From Pedobacter jeongneungensis (GTDB taxonomy: Bacteria > Bacteroidota > Bacteroidia > Sphingobacteriales > Sphingobacteriaceae): a stretch of 64,000 nt of DNA. The stretch is from positions 54,969-118,968 of the forward strand of contig NZ_AYMG01000025.1 of assembly GCF_000633455.1 (NCBI RefSeq), written 5' to 3'. The first letter of the stretch is position 1; each line of letters opens with the position of its first letter. Under the pieces are notes generated by a model. That model ran no database searches and was not told where the DNA came from. It saw only the letters and a list, made by a program, of their open reading frames with translations. This document shows, piece after piece, positions 8,231-17,614 of this stretch. The position numbers and the translations under genes were made by a program.

Positions 8231-8240
8231 TCAAACCAAT

Positions 8241-9203
8241 ATGTTCAAAAGAATTCTTCCGGTTATTATCTTTCTTTCTATTTATGCCAATCATTCCTGG
8301 TCGCAGGAAATGAATACTGCTTTTACCGTTATACCGCTTGGTGTTAAGGGCGGTGATGATGAGAGTAATTTATCATCTTATCTGATCGCCCCAAAAGGAA
8401 GCGAAAATTACGTTTGCCTTGATGCAGGCACCATAAATGCGGGTATCCAAAAAGCAATAGACTTTAAGTCACTAAAAGGAATCAGTGAAGAAATTCAACG
8501 CAAACAGATTAAGGGGTATCTGATTTCGCATGCCCATTTAGATCATGTAGCTGGCTTAATTATCAATTCCCCTGCAGATACAGTTAAAAACATTTATGGT
8601 TTACCTTCGGTCCTCAATATTTTAAGGGATAAATATTTTACCTGGGATGCATGGGCCAATTTTGCTAACGAAGGCGAAAAACCGCAATTGAAAAAATACA
8701 CTTATTTTCCATTGGTTCAAGGTAATACTTATCCGCTTGAAGGTACCGAAATGAAAGTAAAGGCTTTTGAACTCAGCCATGGCAATCCTTATAAAAGTAC
8801 CGCCTTTTTGATCAGCCATCAGGATAGTTATGCATTATATCTGGGCGATACCGGAGCAGATGAAATTGAAAAATCGGATAAACTGGCCAACCTATGGCAA
8901 AGTATAGCGCCTCTGATTAATGCAGGCCAGTTAAAGGCTATTTTTCTAGAGGTTTCTTTCCCTAATGAACAACCCGATAAACAATTGTTCGGGCACCTTA
9001 CACCAAAACTTTTCTTCAGCGAACTGTCGAAACTGGAGGCTTTAACGAACGAAAAAGCATTTAAAAAAGTTTCGTTCATTATAACTCACACTAAGCCTCC
9101 ACAAAAAACCGCCGAAAGGGTAAAAAAGCAATTGATTTCAGGAAAACCGAAAGATTTAAAGCTAATTTTCCCTGAACAAGGCAAGTACTTAACAATTAAT
9201 TAA
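8241..9203 (+). CDS. Secreted class II 3',5'-cyclic nucleotide phosphodiesterase
   Basis: Metallo-beta-lactamase-fold phosphodiesterase of 320 residues. The class II signature HAHLDHVAGLIINSP at residues 97-111 matches the family pattern exactly and supplies the metal-binding His and Asp. Later ligands are visible as LSHGNP, LGDTGAD and THTKPP. A signal peptide (hydrophobic to about residue 20, SWSQ) implies export, as in the periplasmic Aliivibrio CpdP enzyme. The likely substrate is cAMP or cGMP, possibly for scavenging, since cAMP signalling is uncommon in this phylum. It follows nagA by 10 bases. Confidence 0.88.
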   Translation: MFKRILPVIIFLSIYANHSWSQEMNTAFTVIPLGVKGGDDESNLSSYLIAPKGSENYVCLDAGTINAGIQKAIDFKSLKGISEEIQRKQIKGYLISHAHLDHVAGLIINSPADTVKNIYGLPSVLNILRDKYFTWDAWANFANEGEKPQLKKYTYFPLVQGNTYPLEGTEMKVKAFELSHGNPYKSTAFLISHQDSYALYLGDTGADEIEKSDKLANLWQSIAPLINAGQLKAIFLEVSFPNEQPDKQLFGHLTPKLFFSELSKLEALTNEKAFKKVSFIITHTKPPQKTAERVKKQLISGKPKDLKLIFPEQGKYLTIN

Positions 9204-9333
9204 TTTAAATAGAACATTAGCAGCATTAAGTCAGCGTATTTTTGTTGAAAATTGAGTGAAATATCATAATTTTATTACGATAAGGGTAACAACAAATTAT
9301 AATTGCTTCATCACCAATAAAAAACATGAACTA

Positions 9334-12300
9334 ATGAAAAAATTGTTACTATTATTCTCATTTATGCTTGTGATAACCGTTTATGGTTTCGCACAAGGGG
9401 TTACCACTGCATCATTTATTGGTACAGTTAAAGATCAGAAAGGGGTTATCCCTGGCGCAACGGTTACCGCCATACACATTCCCTCAGGTACAAAATACTC
9501 CACCCTAACCAGGGCCGATGGTAGGTACAACCTGCCCAACGTACGTGTTGGCGGACCATATACCATTAAAATTAGTTATGTTGGTTACAACGAACTGGTT
9601 AAAGAAAACCTGAATACCACTATTGGAGAAGACTTAAGGGTTGATGCCTCGCTTACCGAAACCTCGCAAAACCTTGCCGATGTGGTGGTAAAAGGAACGC
9701 AGGACAAGGTGATCAACTCCTCACGTACCGGCGCAAGAGAAACCATTACCAGGCAGCAGATCGATAATTTACCAACCATCAGCCGTTCGTTATCCGATTT
9801 TACCAAATTAACGCCATCAGCAAACTCAACAACCGTTGGGGGTTTGAGTTTCGGTGGCAGAAGTGGTTCTTACAACAACTTAACAGTTGATGGTGCTCTG
9901 TTTAACAACTCCTTTGGATTATCGGGCAGTTTGGGTGGACAGGCGAATTCTCAACCGATCTCATTAGATGCGATTGAGCAGATCCAGGTAGATATTGCCC
10001 CTTACGATGTCCGTCAGGGATCTTTCACCGGAGCAGGTATCAATACCATTGTAAAATCAGGAACAAACGATTTTAAGGGATCGGCTTATTATTATACCAG
10101 GGGAACTGATTTGACCGGATACTCTGCCGGGGTAACCAAAATACCTGTTGTTGATTTTAGCTATAATCAGCGTGGTTTAAATATCGGCGGACCGATTATT
10201 AAAGACAAATTATTTTTCTTTGTTTCGGGTGAACAGGAAAGAATCAGTACACCTGCAACATCTTTCGTAGCATCAAGGCCAGGCTTATCAGGAGCAAACG
10301 TTTCGACAGCAGATGCTGCAACATTGGATAAGTTATCGAACTATTTAATGAGCAAGTACAACTATGCAACCGGTCCTTACGAAAATTATCCTTACAAAAC
10401 ACAGAGTGATAAAATCACGGCTAAAATAGATTGGAACATCAATGCCAATAATACCTTAAGTGCAAAATATTTCTATCTGAAATCGAACAGACAGGTTGTT
10501 GCCAGTGGCTCGGGCATTCCGGCAGGCCTAAACGGTAGCCGCTCACCTTCATCAACCTCTATGCCTTATTTCGGCTCGAGTTATACCATCAATAATAACT
10601 TTAACATCGGTATTGTGGAGTTAAACACCAGGATCGGCAACAACATGTCGAACAAATTAACAATGGGTTATTCAGCATTGAGAGATTTCCGTGATTCAAA
10701 CGGTTCCGAATTACCAATGGTTGATATCGGTAATGGAAACGGCGGCATCTTAACCAGTTTTGGTTACGAGGTTTTTACTGCTAACAACCTGTTAAACTCC
10801 GACATTTATCAATTCTCGGATGATTTCTCGATTTATGCCGGTAAACATGAAATTACTATCGGTACGAGCAATCAGTTGAACAAATTCCTGAATGGTTTTG
10901 CTCCAAACTATAACGGCCTGTATTATTTTAAAACAGCTGATGATTTTATTAATAACCAGCCCGCGGTAAGTTATTCATATCGTAACTCGGCATTGGCCGA
11001 TGGATCATTTCCATTCGCAAAAATGTCGTCGTATAACCTAAGTCTATATGCACAGGATAAATACCAGGTGAGTGATAATTTCAAATTAACCTATGGTATC
11101 CGTGCCGATTATACTTATTTCCCTACCAAACTAGATCCAAATCCAAATTTGGCAGCATTAACCTTCCAAAATGGTTTGCAGGTAGACATTTCTAAATTCC
11201 CGAACAAAAAATTATTGTTCTCGCCCCGCGTAGGCTTCAATTATGATATTTTTGGCGATAAAACTACGCAGTTACGAGGTGGAACCGGAATTTTTACCGG
11301 TCAGGTGCCTTATGTTTGGATCTCTAACCAGGCCTCTAACACCGGAACATTATTCAGCTCCAGCACTGTTTCAACTGTTGGTGATCCACGTTTGATTTTT
11401 AATCCAAATGTAAATGCCAACCGCCCTGCTCCTGGTACCGCTGCTGCCAATACTTCTTATGAGGTAGATGCGGCTTCAAAAGATTTTAAATACCCTCAGA
11501 TCTGGAGAACGAATGTTGCGGTTGACCAAAAATTACCAATGGGCATCATTGCCACTTTAGAAGCATCGTATACTAAAGATATCAATGCGGTAAACTTCTC
11601 TAACGCGGCATTACCGAACAATTCAACAGGCTTAATTACCCTTCCTGGAATTGAAGGACAACAGCGTTATACCGTAAAATCTACACAGACAGGTACTACG
11701 GCAGCAAATCCATCGATTTCGCCATTCATTTATATGCAGAATACCAAAAAAGGCTATTCATACTTCATTACCGGTCAGTTGCAAAAATCTTTTTTCAATG
11801 GTTTTAATGCCAGTGTAGCCTATACCTACAGTCAATCTAAATCTGTAAACGACGGCGGTTCTACTGCAAGTTCAATCTGGTCGCAAAGGGCAATTGCAGG
11901 CGATGCAAATTCGGACGTTTTGGCCAATACCAATTTTATTCAGCCAAACAGGGTTATTGCTTCATTAAGCTATAAAAAAGAGTATTTTAAACATGCCGCT
12001 ACCACAATTGGTTTAATCTTCGAATCGGCCAATAATGGTGCATTCAGTTATGTTTCATCTGGGGATATCAATAACGATGGCGGCGCGAACGATTTAGTTT
12101 ATATCCCACAAAGCAAAGGCGATATTATTTTGGTTCCTGATTTTGTTGGCGATACCCGCACCCAGGATCAGATCTGGAACCAGTTGAATGCCTATATTAC
12201 ACAAGATAGCTACCTAAGCAAACACAGGGGTGAATTTGCAAAAAGAAACGGTGCCATCATGTCGTACTTTAAAAGAGCAGATTTACACATTGCACAGGAT

Positions 12301-12603
12301 TTCTTTGTTGGTCCGAAAGGAAAAAGAAATACGCTTCAGTTTACACTGGATATCATCAACCTTGGTAACCTTTTAAACAGCGATTGGGGCTTATATCAAA
12401 CACCAAATATCCCATTATCAACTTACAATACCGCTGTATTGCTGGCCTACAAAGGTTTAGATGCTACTACAGGGAAGCCTACTTATTCATTCCCATATCA
12501 GGATAAGGCCAATTTAACGCCATATACCACAACGTATAAAAATATTACCGATCAGATTTCGCGTTGGCAGGCACAATTTGGTGTGCGTTACATTTTTAAT
12601 TAA
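9334..12603 (+). CDS. Oar-like TonB-dependent outer-membrane receptor
   Basis: Large outer-membrane protein of 1,089 residues. I chose the ATG at 9334 because it opens a perfect signal peptide ending YGFAQG; an upstream in-frame ATG at 9256 would add 26 residues that break it. After the signal comes a CarboxypepD regulatory-like domain (about 25-110), then a TonB plug with NLTVDGALFNNSFG and QVDIAPYDVRQGSF, and a long Asn/Tyr-rich barrel ending in an aromatic strand (FGVRYIFN). Oar-like proteins act in uptake or surface-protein handling; the ligand is unknown. TATTTTTG at 9237-9244 may be its minus-7 box. A terminator follows at 12629. Confidence 0.9.
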   Translation: MKKLLLLFSFMLVITVYGFAQGVTTASFIGTVKDQKGVIPGATVTAIHIPSGTKYSTLTRADGRYNLPNVRVGGPYTIKISYVGYNELVKENLNTTIGEDLRVDASLTETSQNLADVVVKGTQDKVINSSRTGARETITRQQIDNLPTISRSLSDFTKLTPSANSTTVGGLSFGGRSGSYNNLTVDGALFNNSFGLSGSLGGQANSQPISLDAIEQIQVDIAPYDVRQGSFTGAGINTIVKSGTNDFKGSAYYYTRGTDLTGYSAGVTKIPVVDFSYNQRGLNIGGPIIKDKLFFFVSGEQERISTPATSFVASRPGLSGANVSTADAATLDKLSNYLMSKYNYATGPYENYPYKTQSDKITAKIDWNINANNTLSAKYFYLKSNRQVVASGSGIPAGLNGSRSPSSTSMPYFGSSYTINNNFNIGIVELNTRIGNNMSNKLTMGYSALRDFRDSNGSELPMVDIGNGNGGILTSFGYEVFTANNLLNSDIYQFSDDFSIYAGKHEITIGTSNQLNKFLNGFAPNYNGLYYFKTADDFINNQPAVSYSYRNSALADGSFPFAKMSSYNLSLYAQDKYQVSDNFKLTYGIRADYTYFPTKLDPNPNLAALTFQNGLQVDISKFPNKKLLFSPRVGFNYDIFGDKTTQLRGGTGIFTGQVPYVWISNQASNTGTLFSSSTVSTVGDPRLIFNPNVNANRPAPGTAAANTSYEVDAASKDFKYPQIWRTNVAVDQKLPMGIIATLEASYTKDINAVNFSNAALPNNSTGLITLPGIEGQQRYTVKSTQTGTTAANPSISPFIYMQNTKKGYSYFITGQLQKSFFNGFNASVAYTYSQSKSVNDGGSTASSIWSQRAIAGDANSDVLANTNFIQPNRVIASLSYKKEYFKHAATTIGLIFESANNGAFSYVSSGDINNDGGANDLVYIPQSKGDIILVPDFVGDTRTQDQIWNQLNAYITQDSYLSKHRGEFAKRNGAIMSYFKRADLHIAQDFFVGPKGKRNTLQFTLDIINLGNLLNSDWGLYQTPNIPLSTYNTAVLLAYKGLDATTGKPTYSFPYQDKANLTPYTTTYKNITDQISRWQAQFGVRYIFN

Positions 12604-12628
12604 TTCACAATCCATATCTTTCCATTAT

Positions 12629-12655
12629 AAAAGCTCCGTAACAGGGGCTTTTATT
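12629..12655 (+). terminator. Intrinsic terminator after the Oar-like receptor
   Basis: AAAAGCTCC (12629-12637) pairs with GGGGCTTTT (12644-12652) around a 6-base loop, followed by TATTGTTT. Its stem is nearly the same sequence as that of the tsf terminator at 5720. Confidence 0.85.
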
Positions 12656-12729
12656 GTTTGGGGATAAAATCCAATAAACAATTTACATCAATTATTAAAA
12701 AGCATAGCTCGGTATTAAAAAATTGTTGA

Positions 12730-12737
12730 TATTTTTG
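12730..12737 (+). promoter_or_regulatory. Minus-7-like box immediately before pyrH
   Basis: TATTTTTG fits TAnnTTTG and ends only 5 bases before the pyrH ATG at 12743. If used, the transcript would be leaderless or nearly so. No TTTG box is found 19 bases upstream, so support is partial. Confidence 0.35.
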
Positions 12738-12742
12738 AGGTC

Positions 12743-13447
12743 ATGAAATACAAGCGCATCCTACTAAAGCTTAGCGGAGAATCGCTAATGGGCGACAAAC
12801 AATACGGTATTGATAATGATCGTGTTAAGCAATATGCAGAAGATATCAAAGCAGTACACGATAAAGGTTTAGAAATTGCTATCGTAATTGGAGGAGGAAA
12901 TATTTTTAGAGGCCTAAGCGCCGAAAAAAGTGGGATGGATAGGGCTCAGGCTGATTACATGGGCATGCTGGCAACAGTAATTAACTCTATGGCCTTACAG
13001 GATGCCTTAGAGAAAGTTGGCATCAAAACACGTTTGCTTACCGCCATTAAAATGGAGCAGATCTGCGAACCATTTATTCGCAGAAGGGCCGTTCGCCACT
13101 TAGAAAAAGGCCGTGTGGTTATTTTTGGTGCAGGTACCGGAAACCCATATTTCACTACCGATTCTGCAGCAGCTTTACGTGCAATCGAAATTAAAGCCGA
13201 TGTGGTTTTAAAAGGAACACGTGTTGATGGAATTTATACCGCAGATCCTGAAAAAGATCCTTTAGCTACAAAATACGGAGAAATTTCGTTCAGAGAAGTG
13301 TACGATAAAGGCCTTAATGTAATGGATATGACAGCTTTTACCCTTTGTGAAGAAAACCAAGTGCCAATTATTGTGTTTGATATGAACAAACATGGTAATT
13401 TTATGAAAATTGCCAATGGCGAACCAATTGGAACCCTGGTAAAGTAA
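12743..13447 (+). CDS. pyrH: UMP kinase
   Basis: Phosphorylates UMP to UDP in pyrimidine synthesis. The 234 residues match the hexameric bacterial family: KRILLKLSGESLMG at residues 4-17, the GGGNIFRG phosphate loop at 50-57, DYMGMLATVINSMALQDAL near 72-90 and the GTGNPYFTTDSAAALRA motif near 131-147. frr follows after 42 bases, the usual pyrH-frr arrangement. The rpsB-tsf pair that commonly precedes it is 7 kb upstream. A TAnnTTTG box directly before the ATG suggests its own promoter. Confidence 0.97.
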   Translation: MKYKRILLKLSGESLMGDKQYGIDNDRVKQYAEDIKAVHDKGLEIAIVIGGGNIFRGLSAEKSGMDRAQADYMGMLATVINSMALQDALEKVGIKTRLLTAIKMEQICEPFIRRRAVRHLEKGRVVIFGAGTGNPYFTTDSAAALRAIEIKADVVLKGTRVDGIYTADPEKDPLATKYGEISFREVYDKGLNVMDMTAFTLCEENQVPIIVFDMNKHGNFMKIANGEPIGTLVK

Positions 13448-13489
13448 GCATTTAAAAAAAATATTATTTTTGTAGAAATACACACGATT

Positions 13490-14053
13490 ATGAACGACCT
13501 CATACAATTACAATTAATGGATGCTCAATCTGCAATGGATAAAGCAATCGATCATTGTGAAGCTGAATTAACTAAAATAAGGGCTGGCAAAGCATCAGCT
13601 GGAATGTTGGATGGTATCTTTGTTGATTATTATGGTGCCTCTACTGCATTAGCGCAAGTGGCCAGTATCAATACACCTGATGCAAGGACAATTGTAATCC
13701 AACCTTGGGAAAAATCACTTTTAACAGTGATCGAAAAGGCCATACAGGTAGCCAATATTGGTATCAATCCTCAAAATGATGGTATTGTGATCCGTTTGGT
13801 GGTACCTCCTTTAACCGAAGAACGTAGAAAAGACCTGGTTAAAAAAGTAAAAGAAGAAGCCGAAAGAGGCCGTGTTACGGTTCGTAATATCCGTAAAGAT
13901 GCCAATACCAAAATTCAAAAATTAAAAGGCGAAGGCGTATCTGATGATGAAATTAAAACTGGTGAAGGCGAAGTACAGAAATTAACTGATGCCTACATCA
14001 TTAAGGTTGATAAACACGCAGAAGCGAAAGAAAAAGATGTAATGACAGTTTAA
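13490..14053 (+). CDS. frr: Ribosome recycling factor
   Basis: Splits the post-termination ribosome together with EF-G. The 187 residues are full length, with the conserved LTKIRAGKASAGMLDGI near residues 28-44, TPDARTIVIQPWEKS near 62-76, and the EERRKDLVKKVKEEAERGRV helix near 109-129 whose Arg contacts 23S rRNA. A TATTTTTG box at 13465-13472 sits 17 bases ahead of the ATG, so it may have its own promoter in addition to read-through from pyrH. A strong terminator follows. Confidence 0.97.
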   Translation: MNDLIQLQLMDAQSAMDKAIDHCEAELTKIRAGKASAGMLDGIFVDYYGASTALAQVASINTPDARTIVIQPWEKSLLTVIEKAIQVANIGINPQNDGIVIRLVVPPLTEERRKDLVKKVKEEAERGRVTVRNIRKDANTKIQKLKGEGVSDDEIKTGEGEVQKLTDAYIIKVDKHAEAKEKDVMTV

Positions 14054-14073
14054 TCTGCGTCAAAAATCATGAT

Positions 14074-14107
14074 AAAGGGAATAGGATCTAAATCTATTCC
14101 CTTTTTT
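14074..14107. terminator. Bidirectional terminator between frr and the LacI gene
   Basis: AAAGGGAATAG (14074-14084) is perfectly complementary to CTATTCCCTTT (14094-14104), with a 9-base loop. T-rich sequence follows on the plus strand and the A-run on the other side serves the minus strand, so it can end both convergent transcripts. Confidence 0.92.
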
Positions 14108-14111
14108 AATA

Positions 14112-15128
14112 CTATTTTTTTGAGCTCGAGGCCCTCACATTTAATACAGTGGGAAGCGATACCTGGGCATTTTCAATATTTCTACCTGCCTTTTTAAGCT
14201 TATTCAATAAAATTTTCATAATATTCTCTGCAATGGCTTCAAGCGGTTGTGCAATCGCCGTAACGGGCGGCTCGCAGAACTCCAGGATCTCGAAATCATC
14301 AAAAGATACCACTGCAAGGTCTTTATGAATCTGGATACCTTCTTTTCTAAAAGTCCTTAAACCATCTAAACAGATATAGTTGGCCGCAAAAATTACCGCA
14401 TCCAGCTGTTTTTCTTTTTTGAAGAATTTCACCATTTCCTTAATCGACTCAGCAGAATTAACATAGCTGATCTTTTTTACAATGGCTGGCAGTTTATGTT
14501 TTTCTACCGCAGTTTCATAACCCGATAAACGATCGACCATTTGCTGCTGAACAGTATCTATCGTAACAAAACCTATATTTTTATATCCATTATTAATCAG
14601 GTGCTCGGTGGCTTCGAAAGTACTGTTTTTGTTATCGATAATTACATAATCGGTTTTTACATCCTGTACGTAGCGGTCGAATAAAACTACGGGCGCATCT
14701 GTTTGGATCAGTTTTTTAACCTCCTCTTCCAAACCTTCGGGCAGTGCCATAATATAGCCATCTACATGCCTGTCTTTAAAAATCTGCAACAGTTCTATGG
14801 CTTTTTCAGTATCGTTACGGGTACTGCTAAAAAGAATTTTATATCCAAGGCTCGAAGCAATTTCATCAATACGGCGTGCTATGCCCGCAAAAAAAGGTTC
14901 AGAGATGTCATCAACCAAAAAACCTATAATTTTTGTTTTCCCAGTCCGTAAACTCGTGGCAAGGGCATTAGGCTGATAGTTTAATTCGGCAACCAGATCC
15001 AAAACCTTTTTGGTAAGCGACTCGCTGATGTTCTTCTCTCTCGCTTTTCCATTAATTACGAACGATACGGTTGTAATGGAAATATTTAATTGTTTGGCGA
15101 TATCTTTTATGGATACTCGTTTTTTCAT
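14112..15128 (-). CDS. LacI family transcriptional regulator
   Basis: Sugar-responsive DNA-binding regulator of 338 residues if begun at the ATG at 15128. That start gives the usual KKRVSIKDIAKQLN opening; an ATG three codons upstream (15137) is possible. The HTH and hinge helix occupy about residues 1-58, with ISITTVSFVING as recognition helix. The periplasmic-binding-like effector domain follows (FAGIARRIDEIASS, MALPEG, VVSFDDFEI). A palindromic ATCGAT with central CG at 15193-15198 upstream is a weak candidate self-operator. It is convergent with frr, and no sugar-utilisation gene lies beside it, so its regulon is unclear. Confidence 0.9.
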   Translation of the reverse strand: MKKRVSIKDIAKQLNISITTVSFVINGKAREKNISESLTKKVLDLVAELNYQPNALATSLRTGKTKIIGFLVDDISEPFFAGIARRIDEIASSLGYKILFSSTRNDTEKAIELLQIFKDRHVDGYIMALPEGLEEEVKKLIQTDAPVVLFDRYVQDVKTDYVIIDNKNSTFEATEHLINNGYKNIGFVTIDTVQQQMVDRLSGYETAVEKHKLPAIVKKISYVNSAESIKEMVKFFKKEKQLDAVIFAANYICLDGLRTFRKEGIQIHKDLAVVSFDDFEILEFCEPPVTAIAQPLEAIAENIMKILLNKLKKAGRNIENAQVSLPTVLNVRASSSKK

Positions 15129-15137
15129 TACAGGCAT

Positions 15138-15608
15138 TACACAGTTAGAATAAATTGAACTGGTAATATAGGAATATATCTACAAAAATATAATCGATAT
15201 TGAAAAACTAAAGGTTAATCATTAAGGTATTATGAATCTAAAAACTTTTTAAACCCCATTTTTTGGCTCATTTTGTTTTTTTAGCTCTTCTAAAATTGCC
15301 TTAGAATATTTTGCATTTTTTCCAGATGATCATATATTGCCTGTATTCCTTTGGTTTGTTCTTGTTCATTCTGAATTATGATTTCAACTTTCCAATACCA
15401 TACTACTAACTGTCTCAATGCAATAAACACCAAAATTGCTATTCAGATCTCAAAAACTATAATTTTAATTTATATGTCAACTACTTTGGAATTTAACAAG
15501 AGTATATTGAACAAGGATGCAACAATATGTTAACGAAAAAATAACAACTTGAGTCTGCATTTACACATATCTTAGTGCAATCAATTCATACAAATCTTAT
15601 ATTAAAAA
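15138..15608. other. Gene-free stretch between the LacI gene and a lipoprotein operon
   Basis: About 470 bases of AT-rich sequence between divergent genes. I see no open frame worth calling, no strong hairpin and no full TTTG-N19-TAnnTTTG promoter. The ATCGAT palindrome at 15193-15198 is the only candidate regulatory site. Confidence 0.5.
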
Positions 15609-16835
15609 ATGAAAAAAATTATCGCTTTAATGCTCAAAACATCAATGCTTATGTGTTTGATTCTCTCCCTATACTCTTGCAAAAAGGGCGCAGACGGTAG
15701 TAACAATGCCCTAAACGAAAAGGAAGTGCTTCAACTGGTCGGGTCAGCAAAAAAGTTATACGAAATGAAAGTAACAGATGCTCCAACAAGCCGCTTTACC
15801 GTGGACTGGAGTAATTATGTATTTGAAGGAGATAGTATCTTGGTTGTCAAAACAAAAGGTGTAAGTATTGCCAGCGCTGGTCGCAATAAGGACAGTGATG
15901 TGGCTATGGTGTCCGGCGTAATTTTTAAATTAAGGGATAAACAGATAATACGTGTACAAAAAGTAGATTTTTTTGGTAAACAATCTGTAGTTAAAGATAA
16001 GGGGCTAAAGATCTTGGCATCATTTAACAAATTGAAGTCCGGAAAATCCGACATCGCTGATGGAATTTTTCTTCAATATAGCGCCAAGCACAATATGAAT
16101 GTTGCGGGCTTTTCTATTAAAAACGGAAAAATTGAAAGCAATAGATATATAGCAGTGCGAAGAATATTAAGCCTAAACAATTCAATTGGATCTAAAACAA
16201 ATGCCCGTGTTTCAAATTTTTCCAATAAATTAATGAACGGATATGGTACTTCTAACTGCGAACCAGTATATCTTTATATCTATGACAAACAAACAGGGAG
16301 GATTATTTCTCAGACGTGGCTATATGATGCCTGTGAAGATCAAACTGATCCAGAGGCTACGAACCCAAACCCTCCATCTGAGCCGGATGTAGATCCCTGT
16401 GAGAATGATAAGGCTGTAGATGCTTTAAGTTATGAACTTGCTGGTGATAATAACCTGATCGTGCTTGATAATGAAGCAGCTGGAGGTACAACAAGAAGCA
16501 TGATATACCGATGGGTATTTTTAAGAAATTCATTGCATCTTTGGTCATATGAGAGCACTGAACGTGGCTTTCATAAAAAGGTAGGAGAAGAATGGCAATG
16601 GGATAGATTGGAACATTTAGGAGAAGGCTTAAGCGGGATTACCCCTGCAACAGAAATAACAGTCTCTAATTTTGTTCTTCAGCCTACAATCGGAAAATAT
16701 TATGCAACAGCGAAAGCTTATTTTAACTTTAAGGCTAAATTGCTCTGCGAGTCAAAATTGAACCCAATTCCTGGTACAAACCAGAATCTTAGTGCAACGT
16801 GTGAAGTTTGGTACGTAAACGATATTTTTGAATGA
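15609..16835 (+). CDS. Uncharacterised lipoprotein, 408 aa
   Basis: The N-terminus has two Lys, a long hydrophobic segment and a lipobox ending LYSC at Cys24, so this is a lipoprotein. The mature protein shows no family I recognise. Residues about 235-265 form a Pro/Asp/Asn-rich linker (TDPEATNPNPPSEPDVDPC) with paired cysteines, separating an N-terminal mixed alpha/beta half from a C-terminal, Trp- and Tyr-rich half. Cys at about 219, 239, 258, 379 and 400 could form disulfides. Its stop overlaps the next gene's start (ATGA), so the two form an operon and probably act together. Confidence 0.7.
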   Translation: MKKIIALMLKTSMLMCLILSLYSCKKGADGSNNALNEKEVLQLVGSAKKLYEMKVTDAPTSRFTVDWSNYVFEGDSILVVKTKGVSIASAGRNKDSDVAMVSGVIFKLRDKQIIRVQKVDFFGKQSVVKDKGLKILASFNKLKSGKSDIADGIFLQYSAKHNMNVAGFSIKNGKIESNRYIAVRRILSLNNSIGSKTNARVSNFSNKLMNGYGTSNCEPVYLYIYDKQTGRIISQTWLYDACEDQTDPEATNPNPPSEPDVDPCENDKAVDALSYELAGDNNLIVLDNEAAGGTTRSMIYRWVFLRNSLHLWSYESTERGFHKKVGEEWQWDRLEHLGEGLSGITPATEITVSNFVLQPTIGKYYATAKAYFNFKAKLLCESKLNPIPGTNQNLSATCEVWYVNDIFE

Positions 16836-17614
16836 GATTTTTGCTTACCATAATATTTGCAGCAGCATTGCTGACTTCATCATGCAGTATCAATACCAGT
16901 CCTGAAATACTAGCTATGACTAGCTACGCAGAAATTGTTGACCGCCATACTGGGGCTATTACACCTACAAATAATGATACTAGTTTAGTTTCCAGACTGG
17001 AGAACATGATCTTATACCGTAAAACTATCCGCGGAACTGTGTACAACGAGAAGGCTATTAAGAACGGTGTAATGGAGGCTGGAGATGATCCTGCTACAAT
17101 ATCCTCAAGATCCTTTGAACACCGTTTTTTTATCCATTACATAAATCAAAAGACGGGTATAAGATATGATTCGGTAGGAACAAATGGAAGTAGAAAACGC
17201 TTTAATCTTGATTCTCTATTAATGGAAGATCCGATTCTAAAAGGCGGAACGGCTGATTTTGATGATAAAAGCATTTTATTGTCAAAAACCAATACAAAAG
17301 AAAGCTATGTTCAGGAAACTTATAAATATACGGCCAATCCAGGAGACAATTATCCCGATTCGACTTATCTGATTTTTGACAAACACTGGAAAAACAAGAT
17401 TAACTATACATTATCAAAAAATATTGATAGTGTGCGAAAAATGAAGCTTGTTCGTATCAATTTAATTTTTAACCCTATAACCAAAGAGAAAAGTGGCAGT
17501 GGGGTAGCAATTCCCAGAAAAGTGATTGACGTGAAAATATTTGAGCCCAATTTAAACAAGCATGATTTATTAGAAATAAAACAGGCTTTTGAAAAATTTA
17601 AAAAAGATCAATAA
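16832..17614 (+). CDS. Uncharacterised lipoprotein, 260 aa
   Basis: Second gene of the two-gene operon, starting inside the last codon of its partner. Signal peptide with lipobox ending TSSC at Cys18. The mature part is polar and basic; its second half alternates strands and charged turns and ends in a Lys-rich helix. No domain is recognisable. The gene is immediately followed by a gene-free kilobase with a strong stem-loop at 17712-17748. The tight coupling to another lipoprotein suggests an envelope complex; the function is unknown. Confidence 0.65.
   Translation: MRFLLTIIFAAALLTSSCSINTSPEILAMTSYAEIVDRHTGAITPTNNDTSLVSRLENMILYRKTIRGTVYNEKAIKNGVMEAGDDPATISSRSFEHRFFIHYINQKTGIRYDSVGTNGSRKRFNLDSLLMEDPILKGGTADFDDKSILLSKTNTKESYVQETYKYTANPGDNYPDSTYLIFDKHWKNKINYTLSKNIDSVRKMKLVRINLIFNPITKEKSGSGVAIPRKVIDVKIFEPNLNKHDLLEIKQAFEKFKKDQ

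Noticed and set aside
9256..9333. An earlier start for the Oar-like receptor
   Set aside because: It would place 26 polar residues ahead of a complete signal peptide.
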